A stretch of DNA of 64,000 nt from Guillardia theta CCMP2712 (lineage: Eukaryota; Cryptophyceae; Pyrenomonadales; Geminigeraceae), in contig NW_005434672.1 of assembly GCF_000315625.1 (NCBI RefSeq), forward strand, positions 817,941-881,940, given 5' to 3'. Position numbers and translations under genes: made by a program. Shown in pieces: positions 34,041 to 44,773 of the stretch; position 1 is the first letter of the stretch; each line of letters opens with the position of its first letter. The notes beneath the pieces are model-generated. The model saw nothing but the letters and a program-made list of their open reading frames with translations. It did no database searches and was not told where the DNA came from.

Positions 34041-35305
34041 CTTGCCTCCCTGTCCCTTGCTTCTCCTGTTTTTCTGCCTGTTCTTCCTGCTGTTCTGGAA
34101 CACTTTCCCAAAATTTTGCTCTCGGATTCTTTCCCCAACCTACAATGCTGTTGCTCTTTCTTCTTCTTACTCTCCTCCTCCTCCTCTCTGCCTCCCTGCC
34201 TTCTCTTTGCCTTCTCTTCCATGGCTGCTCTTCTGCCTCCTCTTACTCGTTCTCAGGGGTTCGCCTCGAGGACAGGCCCGACGGGTTCCTTTGGAAACTC
34301 GACGACCCGGAAGTCCTTGCGAGAGAGAGGCAGCAGAAGCTGATGCAGGCTGCCGAAGCGCAGAAGAAGAAAGTAGAGAACAAGCTTGAAAAGGTTCCTT
34401 TGCCCTCTCCTCTCCTCCTCCCTCCGTCTGATTCCCTCCACTGGATCCTACCTTTTCGTCACCTTCCCAATCCCCCTTCTGACCTCCCCTTCTCCTTCCC
34501 CTCCCATTTACCTTCCTCTCCTTTTCTTTACCTCTTCCATCGCTCTTCCTCGCTGACTCGTACCATTTTCAGGTGAGGAAGGAGCTGGAGAAGTGGAGCG
34601 GGTGCAGCGTAGCAGCGGGAGAAATGTTCAAACCTCTCACAGACAAGTACTCCAAGTTTGACGACCAGGTTCACTACCTCCCTTCTTCCCTTCCCGCAAC
34701 CACCCGCCCTTTTTACCATCTTTCTCCCACTTGACCCCCTCCCTCCCTCCCTCCCTCCCTCCCTCCCTCCCTCCCTTTTCTTTCCTCCCTGTGTGTGCAG
34801 ATACTCCCCTCCTATCTTTCGCATCCTGCCAGCTTGCCTCCCCTTCCCTCACGCCCTCGCCTCACGCCAAGAGCAGGGCATCCCCACGCACAACGCAGCA
34901 GGAGAGGAGCTGAGCAAGAAACAGCGACAGGCATCTCACACCTTGAGAGTAGGAGTGTCTGATGCATCGCAGGGGGTGGAAAAAGACTACAAGAAGAGAG
35001 AAGCGGATCATGCCAAGGTCCTCCTTATCCCCCCAACCCCCCCACCCGACCCCTTCTCTGCTCTTCCCCCGGCTTCCTCCCTAATTTCCAGCTTCCTCCT
35101 CCTCCCTGCCTCCTCTCCCTGCCTCCTCTCCCTTGCTCCCTCCGCTCCCATCTCACTTGGCCCTGTCAGTTCCTTGAGCAAGGTGGACAATCCTTCCTGG
35201 AGGGCAAGAGGTCGGAGATCGCGCAACTGGTGCGTATGCTCCTTCCTTGCCTCGCATTTCTGACTGTCTGAGCAGGAGGAGCAGCTCAAAGCTCTCACTA
35301 CATGA
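31029..35305 (+). CDS. CARS1: cysteinyl-tRNA synthetase with N-terminal leader
   Basis: Fourteen exons (31029-31452, 31502-31584, 31632-31682, 31730-31778, 31879-31934, 32156-32226, 32273-32381, 32536-32687, 32747-33975, 34257-34393, 34573-34668, 34877-35017, 35170-35229, 35276-35305) give 895 residues. It charges tRNA-Cys. Class I motifs are present: HLGH (109-112), [10 protein letters not shown] and HHDNELAQ with zinc ligands, KMSKS (456-460). The long insertion between VDDK and PPDVLTRV and the C-terminal [14 protein letters not shown] segment mark the eukaryotic cytosolic type. The first ~48 residues ([18 protein letters not shown] then [10 protein letters not shown]) look like a signal plus transit-like leader; an internal ATG at 31173 ([11 protein letters not shown]) could start a cytosolic form. 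Introns hold (GCTCCT)n, (CCCT)n and T/C-rich tracts. Confidence 0.94.
33980..34045 (+). repeat. (CTCCTG)n microsatellite in a CARS1 intron
   Basis: About nine copies of a six-base unit (gctcct) lie just after the donor at 33976. It is within the intron, not coding, although the unspliced frame stays open through it and reads poly(Ala-Pro). Confidence 0.85.
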
Positions 35306-35680
35306 GGATGTAACTCCTTGCTTCCTTCAATGAATCGTGTGCTCCCTGCCCCAGCACATCTTCACTGCTCTGCTCCCCGGGCAGGCTCCCCTGTCCTCGC
35401 TCTGCTCCTACCCTCCCCTGTCCTCGCTCTGCTCCTACCCTCCCCTGTCCTCGCTCTGCTCTTACCCTCCCCTGTCCTCGCTCTGCTCCTACCCTCCCCT
35501 GTCCTCGCTCTGCTCCTACCCTCCCCTGTCCTCGCTCCGCTCTTACCCTCCCCTGTCCTCGCTCCTGCTCCAGCCTCTCGCTACTGTCCTCTAGCGCAGA
35601 CTTCTTCCGCCTCCCCCAACAAACTTGAGAGTCAAGCCAGCCCAGCGGATTAGTGAAGGGGCTCATACAGCACAGCACCT
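35306..35680. repeat. 27-bp minisatellite
   Basis: Between about 35385 and 35570 a 27-bp unit (tcctcgctctgctcctaccctcccctg, less than perfectly conserved) repeats about seven times. Long open frames on both strands here come from the repeat alone (period divisible by three). It lies in the gap between CARS1 and the next gene. No gene is supported. Confidence 0.8.
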
Positions 35681-35815
35681 ATGCAATGGAAGCGGGGGGG
35701 CGAGGCGACTGAGGCGACCATGGTACCTAGGAGAAGCGGAAGCGAGGGGAGAGCAGGAAGGAGGGAGAGGAGCAGATGTCTGCGCTCAGGAAGTAGAGGA
35801 GGAGGAGGAGGAGCA

Positions 35816-35847
<32 letters not shown>

Positions 35848-36696
35848 AGGGGGCGCAGCAGCAGGAGCAAGGTTCTCATCACGCTGCCTCGTCATGTTTG
35901 GTATGCAACCTTCCATGCTCTTCGTCGCTCTCTCCATGACATTCACCTTTCTAGTTGTCTTGACCGTCTCACTTCAAGTCCCTCCTGCCTCCTGTACCGC
36001 AAGAGACATCCCTGAACTCCCTGCTGTGCTGAACCATCTCCAGGTTTCCACCTCCCGCTCCTCGTCAGAACCTCTCATCCCTCCATCGCTCTTCGAGGAC
36101 ATGGCGTCACCTTCAAGAGCCTCAACAGGTGCGGAGAGATGGTCGTCATTTCCAGGCCTTCACATGCTTCTCCTCCTATGTAGAAAGGACCTCATGTTGC
36201 GGTGCCAAAATCAAGACCCTCAGGGTGATGAGCTGTGGATCGACAGGTTGTTCTCACCGCTCGTAGAAAAGGTGATCCCCACCTCATTCGCTCCCCTCCC
36301 CCGCCTCCCTCCCTCCCCCCATCGATCCATCCCTTTCTCGCTTGCTCGCTCGCTCCCTTCTTCTCTCCTTACCCTCCCTCCCTCCCTTGCCGTCTCTCTT
36401 CCCCTTGCTCACTTTCTCTCTCATCAGCCTCCCATCACATCTCACTTCTTCCCTCTACATCCTCTCCTTCCTTCTGACAAACTTATCTGAAACGCTCCGT
36501 TACATGCTTCTAGTTCTCGGAGTTGAATGCAGAGGAGCAGCGAATCATCGCCGCCTTATATCAAAGTGCATATTTCTGTCTCTGTCTCTACGTTGGAGTG
36601 CTTCTAGTCAAGATATACAAGGTACTTCAAGCATGTTGGTCCAGTGCAACTCTGACTAGGAAGCAGGCGAGCTTGTTCTCAACAAATTACTTCTGA
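35681..36696 (+). CDS. hypothetical two-segment membrane protein
   Basis: Proposed exons 35681-36271 and 36514-36696 join in frame to 257 residues. The N-terminal 65 residues are Arg/Gly-rich and include a poly-Ala run encoded by a (GGC)n microsatellite, so the true start may be later (for example MFGMQPSMLF near 35895). A strong hydrophobic segment follows (MLFVALSMTFTFLVVLTVSL). The second exon holds FSELNAEEQRIIAALYQSAY and a second hydrophobic segment (FCLCLYVGVLLVKIY). The middle may hide another short intron. No family is recognised; the second exon is the most credible part. Confidence 0.38.
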
Positions 36697-37138
36697 TGTG
36701 GCAGTGAGGTAGTCTACACATTGGTTTGTGACTAGGAAGGTCAACCATATTTGAGAGATACCTGTACTATCAAGTTGCTACAAATGTCAGGGCAATGAAT
36801 GAATCGGTTCCTATCATACGCGCGATGTGATTCGCAGTGCCTGCAGTCTTTTTTTTTTCTAAGATTCTATTCGCATCCTTGCAAAACCACGTCACGAAAA
36901 ATTTAACTGAGCTCATGGCGTTCGCTCACGAAAGAATTTCCGACAACTCCACTTGATACGCATATCCACCGATGCGAACGTGAATCAAGGATGTTTGCAA
37001 GTCATTTAAAAGGCCGAGAAAGCGCTTGGTGCAGAGATTCATGAAAATTGAAGAAGCTGCAGATGGAACAACTTGCGCATTTCATATTCATAACGGCGGC
37101 CTAGCCACTTCAAGGATCTTGCCTTCTTCAAAACTGGT
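36697..37138. other. intergenic region
   Basis: No gene seen. AT-richer than the flanks, with a T9 run at 36849. It separates two convergent genes, so it mainly holds 3' ends. Confidence 0.4.
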
Positions 37139-37952
37139 TCACGACCAACGGACAACCATCACACTGATGTTGTCCTTGCCTCCATTATCCAATGCGGTCT
37201 GAATAAGTTTCTGCGACATAGCCTGCGCATCTGGCTCATCCTTGACTAGATCAACTGATTCCTGGTCGCTGCAGACGTCCCACAACCCATCACAAGCAAT
37301 AATCACGAAGGTGTCACCATCAGTCAGATCGTCTTCCCAGAAATGAGGCTCGCTAATCACACTCTGCTTCATCGCGTGATCCCCTAGGGCTCTCGAGACT
37401 GCCAGGACGCCGTGAACGCGATTCATCGACACCCAACCACCACTGGCGGTGACGCGATCCTGTTCCTCCTGGTCGGAAGCTTTATGATCCTTTGTCAAAC
37501 GAACAGCCTTCCCATCTCGGCATAAAACTGCCCGAGCGTCACCAGCATTGGCAGCATACAGCTTCCGGGTCCCATTCGCTTCCTCACGAATCAAACATGT
37601 GACAGCCGTTGCACCCATGTACAAAGCGTCGAATTTCAGTCTATCATCCATCTGCTCATATGCGCTCATAAAACTAGCTTTCACCGATCCATTTTTCCCT
37701 GGAGCAAGCTCCTTCTCCAGGAATTTGTGCAATTCGGCGGACGCAATGTCCGCCGCCTCTTTGCCGCCGTGACCATCATACACAGCAAAGAATCCAGCAG
37801 ATTCATCTCCCATGAATGGCACTTGTATCACGTGTGTGTCCTGTCAGTTGTTCAGACAACCCATCGAGCAGCACAGTGCAAAGAACCTCCATCGACTTCC
37901 TCCACTTGAGGTTCTCATCCTCGGAGAAGCCAACATCAAAGTTCAGTACCAT
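37139..37952 (-). CDS. PP2C-type (PPM) protein phosphatase
   Basis: Exons 37887-37952 and 37139-37840 give 255 residues; the 46-nt intron is GT-AG, phase 0. A Mn/Mg-dependent Ser/Thr phosphatase of the PPM family. Motifs in order: a shortened MED-like start (RKSMEDTHV), FFAVYDGHGG with metal-binding Asp and Gly, GATAVTCLI, AANAGDARAVLC, the TKDHKASDQEEQDRV segment, LAVSRALGD, FVIIACDGLWDV with the metal Asp, and the final DNISVMVVRW. All metal-binding Asp residues are present, so it should be active. It is short and has no targeting sequence or extra domain, suggesting a soluble cytosolic or nuclear enzyme. Substrate unknown. Confidence 0.94.
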
Positions 37953-40025
37953 GCTTTGCAGCTAAGACGTAATAAAAAATCCAAATGTTCAGCGTTCTGC
38001 TGCTTCAAAGCTGATAAAAGGATCGTCGCAAATTATGCCATCTACAGGTCTTCTAGGGGCAATCCTGGCACTGGAATGAAGTCAGGACACTAGAACAGGA
38101 CGAGTTCGAAGTATGGTAGAGGCACTTCTTGATCTACCACATGTTATCTATACATCACACCAACAAGGAGGACATCCTGTTGCATTGGCGACAGAGCAAA
38201 GGAAGCGCTCACGGAAAATACGTCTTGGCTTAACAAGGTGCAGAGAATAGCACTTGCCAACTATCTTTACACAAGAACAGCATAAATGAGGAACTCATAT
38301 AGAGTCTGATGCAATGCGAGAGGAACTTAAAGGTATTTCGGTCAATCGTGCATGAATCGCTAGCAAGCATCAAAGAGAGATAAAGTGGAGGAAACAAAAA
38401 CATAATTCCGCGGCAGAGTCCCCTTTCCTCCTCACCATCGATACCTAAACACCCAAATATGACAAGGATTTCAACTACATGGATTAACTCGATCTCAAAC
38501 CATTGCATGCTCTCTCTTCAGCGCATTAACCCATCCTTTCTATCCATCCTCCTGCCTATCTCGCCATGCGCGGCGGCGGCGCGGCACAGCACCCGTTCGA
38601 CCGGGGACAGCTGTTACCACAGGGGGTATTTTGGTTCGTACAACTCAAAACCTTGGTTTTCAAAATGCTTGTGATTTGTACTCCAAAAATGCATCAATAT
38701 AATGTAAGTAAAAACTGATAGTATGAAGAAAAGGTACTGGGTGGGAAGTTATTAGTTGCTGGCTGCTGTACCGGTAGAGGACCTGCAGCCTAGATGGGTC
38801 CTATGAGACATACAATTATCCGTAGCATTCTATGACCTGGTATGAACTCTCTACAGATTCACAGAACATCACAGGAAGTAACGAGGTAATTCCCGGCATG
38901 ACCCATGTCGACCCCCTTCATCCACCCTTTATCCTTTTGTTTTAGAACTACAGGGGTGGGTACTTCGGCTACCCGTCTGATTATACATCTCCTACCCCCC
39001 ACCCTCTAAATGGCTACCCCTACCCGCTTGTTTCCACAATTCCATTATCGCCACACCCATTTTTGGAGGTACCCTACCTACCCCTCAGAATCAAGAACCT
39101 TTTTAACACCAGGTCTGGATTGGATAGGACCCCTACCCCTCCGTTCCACAACGAGCCTTTCTGATCCATTTGATACCCCTACTACAACGAAATCACCCCA
39201 CCCTTTATCCGTGACTTCATTCACCCTACCCAAGCAGTCTCAACACAAAACCAGCACCAGCACCCCTCCAATGTAGACGAAATAACCCCATGATTGTATC
39301 TGTGGTAGGCCTTTGGGGTACCGTTCACTGCCCTGCACCCCTTTCCTAGCCACCCCACCCCTAGAATATATAGGTCTTGCAAACCAGGATATCATAGTCA
39401 TCCAGGAACATCAGGCTTGAGGGGTCCTGACTGTTTTTTTTGTCAGTCTGCTCGTCACTTCACTCCCGGCGGCCGGCTCATATCATGGCACCGGCGGCGA
39501 GTCAGCAGGGCCCACTGGCACCGCCGCGGGCCGTGCCCGCCGGGCCGCGCCCACAGGGCCGGGCGGGCCCGGCCCGGATCGGACCGTCCGGGATCATCCG
39601 CCGGCCAGGGCCGCTCGAACTCGGCCCCGTCAGACGGTCACCGGTGCCAGGACGGGGTCCCGGGCCGGTCCGATCAGTCGCCGGTCTGCCCCGGTCACTA
39701 CTGTCAGTGTGACTCCGGCGGCCGCGGACCCGGCCCGGCCCGGTGACAGCCTGAGTGTGACCGTACACTAACGCCGCCCGGCCCGGCCCGGCCCGCGGAG
39801 GAGTCCCGCCACTTCAACTTGCAGGCTTGAAGAGTCACTGGCACGCCAGGCTAGCCTGGCAAAAACATTGAAACACTGCCGCTTACGTTGAAGCAGTCTT
39901 TACTCAAAGTTAAGTTAAGTTAATCTTTCGGGGACACAGGGCCCCTTGAGGGGCCCAAATCCCCCCAAAGGGCCCTGATTTGAAGACCCTCATACAGCAT
40001 CTTCCGAAACGGAGAGGGCGCGAAA
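37953..40025. other. long intergenic region with C-rich block and GC island
   Basis: No supported exon in about 2 kb. 38890-39380 is a degenerate C-rich block on the + strand (cacccctacc, ctacccct). 39460-39800 is a GC-rich island (gggcgggcccggcccgg, gcccggcccggcccg). At 39898-39922 lies a copy of TTTACTCAAAGTTAAGTTAA extended by one GTTAA step. Confidence 0.55.
39898..39922 (+). repeat. third copy of the TTTACTCAAAGTTAAGTTAA motif
   Basis: The same motif as at 709-794, here extended by an extra AGTTAA. It lies about 100 bp from the edge of the 39460-39800 GC-rich island, as the first two lie beside a GC-rich patch. Confidence 0.75.
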
Positions 40026-41630
40026 ATGGTGGCATACGAAAGAGGAGGACGGGCACGTTCCGTTGATGAAAACCGCACAAGAAGAGACCCATCCATTGCT
40101 GAGATAAGACAACTTGAAGATGACAAAATCTGGGAAATCGCCGTTTTGTTATCGAAAAGCATGTGCTGCAAACAATTTATGAAAGTGCTTGCAGGCATGT
40201 CGCGCAGTGTGAAACGGTTGTATGAAGGACTAGAATTGAATCATAGGTACCTAATCGAACTTCAGATAGTGAAAACTGGATCATCAGAGCTATATTCATT
40301 GTTTTTTGTGCGATCGAAATCAGCAAATTCACAAAATTTGCTTTTTTCTGCATATTTTGATGTGGCGTTTGGGGAAGATTTCACGGGGAGCGGTGAAGTC
40401 TGGGTTGTTTTGGTATTTCATGGACACCCCTCCAATAGACAGTTGGTTTGGAGACGGATTGAGCTGCCGTGCCGGAGGAATCTTCGAGTTTGTGCTGTGG
40501 AAGGAAATTCACAATTTGCTATGTAGTCCTCGCTAGTTCTGTCATGCTCATCAAGTAGGCATCTAAAAACGAGTTGAACCTAACGTCAGTGTCATGACGA
40601 TATCGTCTCCTTCCTTTTGTGAGATTTCACTTGCCTATGGATAATTCATATTGAGGTGAGAATATGATGCTTTCATGGGCTCGCGAATGTTGGTGTTGAT
40701 ACGAGTGCAGGAATGTTGGAACTGAGGTTTGCCCAGGCTTTTCATGTAGGAAACTCCAGTTGTTCACTCGGATATTCATTGCTCGACTCATGGAACTCGA
40801 TTTAGGCATCTGGAACTCAGTTCGTATCTGAAAGAAAGCTGCTATCACAGCAAACATGGAGATAATACTCCACTTCCACGCTTGAATTTCGAACAGTATT
40901 CTTGAAACTTGTGAAGAAACTTGTCAATCCCAATGATGAACACCTAAAACTATGTCTACCATTGCAGTTTGATGCGTGGAGTAGACTTTCTGTGACAGAG
41001 CCGCCGAGTTTGAACGCGGACAGGTGTTTTATTCAGACCTCGCGTCAAACTTGGTTGCAGAAGGTGAAAAAGAGGCCCCTTCCAAATCATGCATTTGCGG
41101 ACGCAATTGATCATGAACCACCAACGCAACCATCTAGAATACAAAGGTGATCACCTCTTGTATGATTCTGATTCAGATTTTCTTAAATTCTTTGACGTTC
41201 CATGTTGTCACTCTAGCATAATTGCAAGTATGTGTCGAAGAGGGGAGGTCAACGAAATAGTTTCGTAATGCAAAATTGAAGCATTTTCCCATTGTCGAGG
41301 CTCGTGATGCTTTGCATGTGCTTCCTTGAGATGATTGAAGATGGTTGCTCTCTGGTTTTGGTTCATAAATGTGGAAACAAAATCATGAACAATGTAAACC
41401 GATCCAATGTTGGAAATTCACATTTAGCAGACAATCCCAACAAAATCATGAGCGAGAAATACAAACAAGGTACAATACGCAAGAGAATGAAAGGAATTGT
41501 CAGTCATAGATATAGATTTCGAGATCATAAGGGTTTGAGCGTTGTGCAGCTTCATGATTCCAGTCTATTCACACTGACATTCGGTCTGAATTCGTTGTGT
41601 CAGGAATTTACAAGCAGAAAAACTGTATAA
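40026..41630 (+). CDS. putative AT-rich multi-exon locus, unresolved
   Basis: Three exon-like open stretches lie in AT-rich DNA: 40026 to about 40246 (ATG, hydrophilic, with IWEIAVLLSKSMCC, then a GTACCT donor), about 40965-41149 (after a CATTGCAG acceptor, reads FDAWSRLSVTEPPSL and ends at a GTGATC donor) and 41292-41630. I could not join them in one frame and recognise no family. The first is also open to 40526 without splicing (166 residues). Composition is distinctly more AT-rich than other genes here. It may be one or two poorly conserved genes, or relics. Confidence 0.27.
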
Positions 41631-42470
41631 AAAGTCCATTTGTCGTTGTGTAATAAGCCTACACTCAACTATCTCTGACTTGGACAGGTTCAACAGAGTG
41701 TAAAACATCGGTTCAGGTGGGGATTAGTGCACTTGAATGATCTTTCATCGCATTCAGAATGTAGAGAAGAAAATGCAGTACGAATCGACAATGATTACCG
41801 ATGACAAAAAGAACTGTTGAATCAGTTTGATGAACTTCGACATGCTTGCAATATGTTCATAATATGAAAATGCAATCGAATGAAGTGTTCAACACACTCA
41901 ACATGCTTCCATTGCCATCTTTGGGTTTAGGGTTCATGAGTTTGGCGAGGCGACCAAATCACATTTTCATATTACAACATGATGAATAACTCATGATGTT
42001 ACAACTTTCTCGTGAGTCATATACTTTTAGAATGATCTTGGTTGTGATTCAAGTGCAAGAAACATGTTAAAATATCAAGCTACATCCTCATCATCAGCTT
42101 TCCTGCGACTACCGCGCGCCATTGTTCGGCAGTAAATAGACCCCCACCACATCTCCAAATACCCCTACCCTATACTTTGACTGCTTTGTGCTTTGAAGCA
42201 ACCGGGACAAATCAAAAAGCGATGGACCCCTACCCTATTAATTTCCCTAACCCTAAGAAAACTTGCCGAAAATCAAGAAAACGGCAAAAATCAAGGTCTG
42301 CAATTTGTGTCCCCGAAAGATTAAACAGCTTACGCACCGTTCAAGTTCGGCTGTTGTACCGTATGATTCGGGCCGCAGCCTGGCACGCGCCGAACCGGAT
42401 CATCAGCGGGCGGCGACCGAGGGGCACGGCCGGAGTCCAGCGGGGACAGGCCGCGCAGAGAGACAAAAAC
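41631..42470. other. intergenic region with C-rich block
   Basis: AT-rich without a supported gene. 42145-42260 is a C-rich block containing tacccctaccctat and, at about 42246, the telomere-like string CCCTAACCCTAA. 42350-42460 is a short GC-rich patch leading into the tRNA gene's 3' flank. Confidence 0.45.
42465..42469 (-). terminator. RNA polymerase III terminator of tRNA-Trp
   Basis: A run of five T on the minus strand, one base after the tRNA discriminator base. It is the standard Pol III stop. Confidence 0.75.
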
Positions 42471-42542
42471 TGACGCGAGAGGGAATCGAACCCCCAACCT
42501 TTCGATCTGGAGTCGAACGCGCTACCATTGCGCCACCACGTC
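42471..42542 (-). tRNA. tRNA-Trp (CCA anticodon)
   Basis: Read on the minus strand, 72 nt fold into a complete cloverleaf: acceptor GACGTGG pairs with TCGCGTC, D arm GCGC/GCGC, anticodon stem TTCGA/TCGAA with loop CTCCAGA (T33, anticodon CCA), and T arm GGGGG TTCGATT CCCTC. The body closely resembles eukaryotic nuclear tRNA-Trp, and the discriminator base is A. There is no intron and no encoded CCA tail, as expected in a eukaryote. It decodes UGG. A T5 run just downstream suits RNA polymerase III termination, and internal A and B box sequences (TGGCGCAATGG and GGTTCGATTC) are present. Confidence 0.96.
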
Positions 42543-43561
42543 ACGATGGTACTCTTGCGAAATGGAGGTCATGACCTACGGCAATGGCGGCCGCCATCAG
42601 GACGGGCTGAATGCAGAGGCCGTGCTGTTCAAGACCGCGATGCGCAGTGAAAGTCTGAGGTCTTCGTCTCCTCGCCCTCTCCCCGAACAACCACCATCGA
42701 CCTTCCACCTCCTCCCCCGCTTCCTTGATAGCGCTATAGTCTATCCCTCACGTACACTGCAAACCATCCTGTGCTGTCCTCTTTTCCATTCATGTGGCCC
42801 CTCCTCCTCCCATCTCCTCCCCCTTCCTCCCTCTCCGAAAACCGTCAATCTTTGCTGTTGAGAGCATACTCCTGTATCCGCATTCAGACTTCTCTACATA
42901 CCATATGCGACTGATCCATTTGCTTCTCCCTTTAGTTCAGACTCCCGCTTCGCGGTGAAACTTTGCGATCTGTTTTCAACAGGATTGCGCAAAAGACCTT
43001 TCCCTCCTCCCTCCTACCAGTTTAGTGAAGATTCTCCATGGCCCCCGTGTTAATTTCTGCATATCCTAAAGAGTTTTATGCTCAACCCTCTGTTCGTAGA
43101 TGAAAAGCGATAGGCAGTTGAAGGCTACTCATGCCCTACTCGATCGTGTGATTTGACTGTGCTTGGAGCAAGCAGGAACAAGGGAGGGGAAGTTGAGAGG
43201 TATTCTGATGTGGCCATCAAGCCACATGTAGTGAGCAGAAGGAGCCAGATCGACTGACCAGAGAAGGAGAGAGGAAGGGAAGGGAGGGAGAGCTGGAGAG
43301 CAGTCCGTAATCTTATTCTTTTAGAAGAATATCAATAATGAAAGTTGATACCACCTGGGGTTGGCAAAGGTGCCAGACGCTATGGCAGATGAAACCAATC
43401 TTCCCTTCGAATCCCCACCATTCATGACGACCGTGGAAACCGGAGAGTCAGAGTTGTACATCAGGCCTTTGATAGCCTGAAGCGCAGGATACCCTCGTTT
43501 CACAGATGCTGCGGCGAAGGTGCGGCGATGCTATCTGCAGCACAAGTCGTGAGAGGGTCGA
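42543..43561. other. region downstream of the methyltransferase gene, one exon-like segment
   Basis: No full gene is supported. On the minus strand 43355-43508 is an exon-like segment: acceptor GCCGCAG, an open frame containing KRGYPALQAIKGLMYNSDSP and ending at a CCCCAG/GTGGTA donor. I could not link it to the methyltransferase in frame or find its next exon; it could be an alternative 3' end or a relic. The rest is C/T-rich. Confidence 0.25.
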
Positions 43562-44773
43562 TCAGGAATGTGACTGAGTATGCGCACCGGAAGCGAACGA
43601 GGGAGGGCTGGAAACGCCATAGCTCGTCTGGTTTGGCAACACAGGTACCTGCGATGCGCTGGGAACGAAGCCCCTTGATGGCTTCTTTATAGCGACGAAG
43701 AAGGCGCAGTTGTAGACGGTGTGCATCATTGAGTTGGGGTTCTGTGTGTAGTAGCAGGTCCGCTCCGACTCCTCCTTGACCTCGAATCCGTAGTATTGTA
43801 TGATGCTTCTGAGCTCCGAGTAGGAGAGCTCGGTAGAGTCCACGTCCTGGGAGTCTGAGTAGTGATAGAGGAGGGGTCCCAGGTTGATCCAAATCCCTCC
43901 GTCAGCCAGGAGCGTGTGGATGTGCTCCACGTACTGCACGACGTTGGAGGCAGTGTCCAGGAAGAAGCATGTGGCAACGCAGTCCCACTCCCCTCGCTGG
44001 TTCCGGTACACTTCCAAGAAGTCTCCCGCCACCATGCTGAAATCGACGTTGGGCGGCAGCCCCCCCGGGAGCTCGTCAGGCACGAGCACCTGCTTCAGCT
44101 GATGGGCCTCCGCATCCCACACGTTGGAGGACGAGAGGACCCAGGGATGCAGAGCGAGCATCTTTTCTCCCGGCGCATAGTTGAGGATGAAGTTGGAGGA
44201 AAGCAGCATCTGGTATGAGAACTCGCAACCCTGGGCAGAGAAACCCAACTTGGCGATGTCGTACGTCAACCTGCCAAGCCCAGCTCCTGGGAGCAGTACT
44301 CGAAGTTGGTATCGTTGCTCGATCGGATAATGGGAGTAATAGTTCTGGAGCGCATCTGTGATCGGTTTGTAACTTTGGTTCCGTTCGCTCAGTCCATCCG
44401 AGCTCCAATCCCGAACGAATTGCCGCAATGTGCATCGAATCTTGTCCATGTCAAGGCCTTGTGGCGAGATGTAGCTGAACTCGGTCCTTGCACCCTGCAA
44501 CAGGTGACTGTTGCCAGTGAATCCACTAGCATGTGCGATGATTGTGTTCAGGAAATGCTGGTTCACCTCTATACACTGCTTCTGCGCGCTGAACTTGGCG
44601 GGTAAGTGGCTCAGAATTGCCTGATGAGCTGGAGGCAACCGCGCGTAGCTGACTTCCGCCTTGCTGACAACGTTCAGAGCATGCTCTCTGTAGAACAAGA
44701 ACGCCTTGACCACGCTCTCGAAATGCTCGCACTCCGCCCTCCTGGTGTCGTCGGTGACGTCGACGGAAGCCAT
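43562..44773 (-). CDS. CARNMT1: carnosine N-methyltransferase-like protein (N2227 family)
   Basis: One exon; from the first in-frame ATG (44773, MASVDVTDDTRRAE) it encodes 403 residues, close to the 409 of the human enzyme. The family methylates the His of carnosine and His residues in some proteins using S-adenosylmethionine. Visible motifs are the N-terminal HFESVVKAFLFYREHALN, LPPAHQAIL, RDWSSDGLSERNQSYKPI, the SAM-binding LLPGAGLGRLTYDIAKLGF, the family NEFSY-like CEFSYQMLLSSNFILN, FLDTASNVVQYVEHIH and WINLGPLLYHY. The frame stays open for 65 codons upstream of this ATG and contains a hydrophobic stretch (CLLLITWILCCQALDSP), so an upstream exon could add a leader. The C-terminal 30 residues after IKKPS are Ser/Pro-rich and not conserved-looking. 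Confidence 0.9.
   Translation of the reverse strand: MASVDVTDDTRRAECEHFESVVKAFLFYREHALNVVSKAEVSYARLPPAHQAILSHLPAKFSAQKQCIEVNQHFLNTIIAHASGFTGNSHLLQGARTEFSYISPQGLDMDKIRCTLRQFVRDWSSDGLSERNQSYKPITDALQNYYSHYPIEQRYQLRVLLPGAGLGRLTYDIAKLGFSAQGCEFSYQMLLSSNFILNYAPGEKMLALHPWVLSSSNVWDAEAHQLKQVLVPDELPGGLPPNVDFSMVAGDFLEVYRNQRGEWDCVATCFFLDTASNVVQYVEHIHTLLADGGIWINLGPLLYHYSDSQDVDSTELSYSELRSIIQYYGFEVKEESERTCYYTQNPNSMMHTVYNCAFFVAIKKPSRGFVPSASQVPVLPNQTSYGVSSPPSFASGAHTQSHS

Noticed and set aside
35318-35678. Three repeat-protein ORFs on both strands
   Set aside because: Entirely made by a 27-bp minisatellite between two genes; no start context, no splice sites and no flanking coding sequence.
38230-38508. 92-codon minus ORF near PP2C
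   Set aside because: Non-ATG start region, no motif, AT-rich intergenic sequence; probably chance.
39417-39768. Arg/Gly/Pro-rich ORFs in the GC island
   Set aside because: High GC removes stop codons by chance; frames on both strands are equally open and compositionally trivial.
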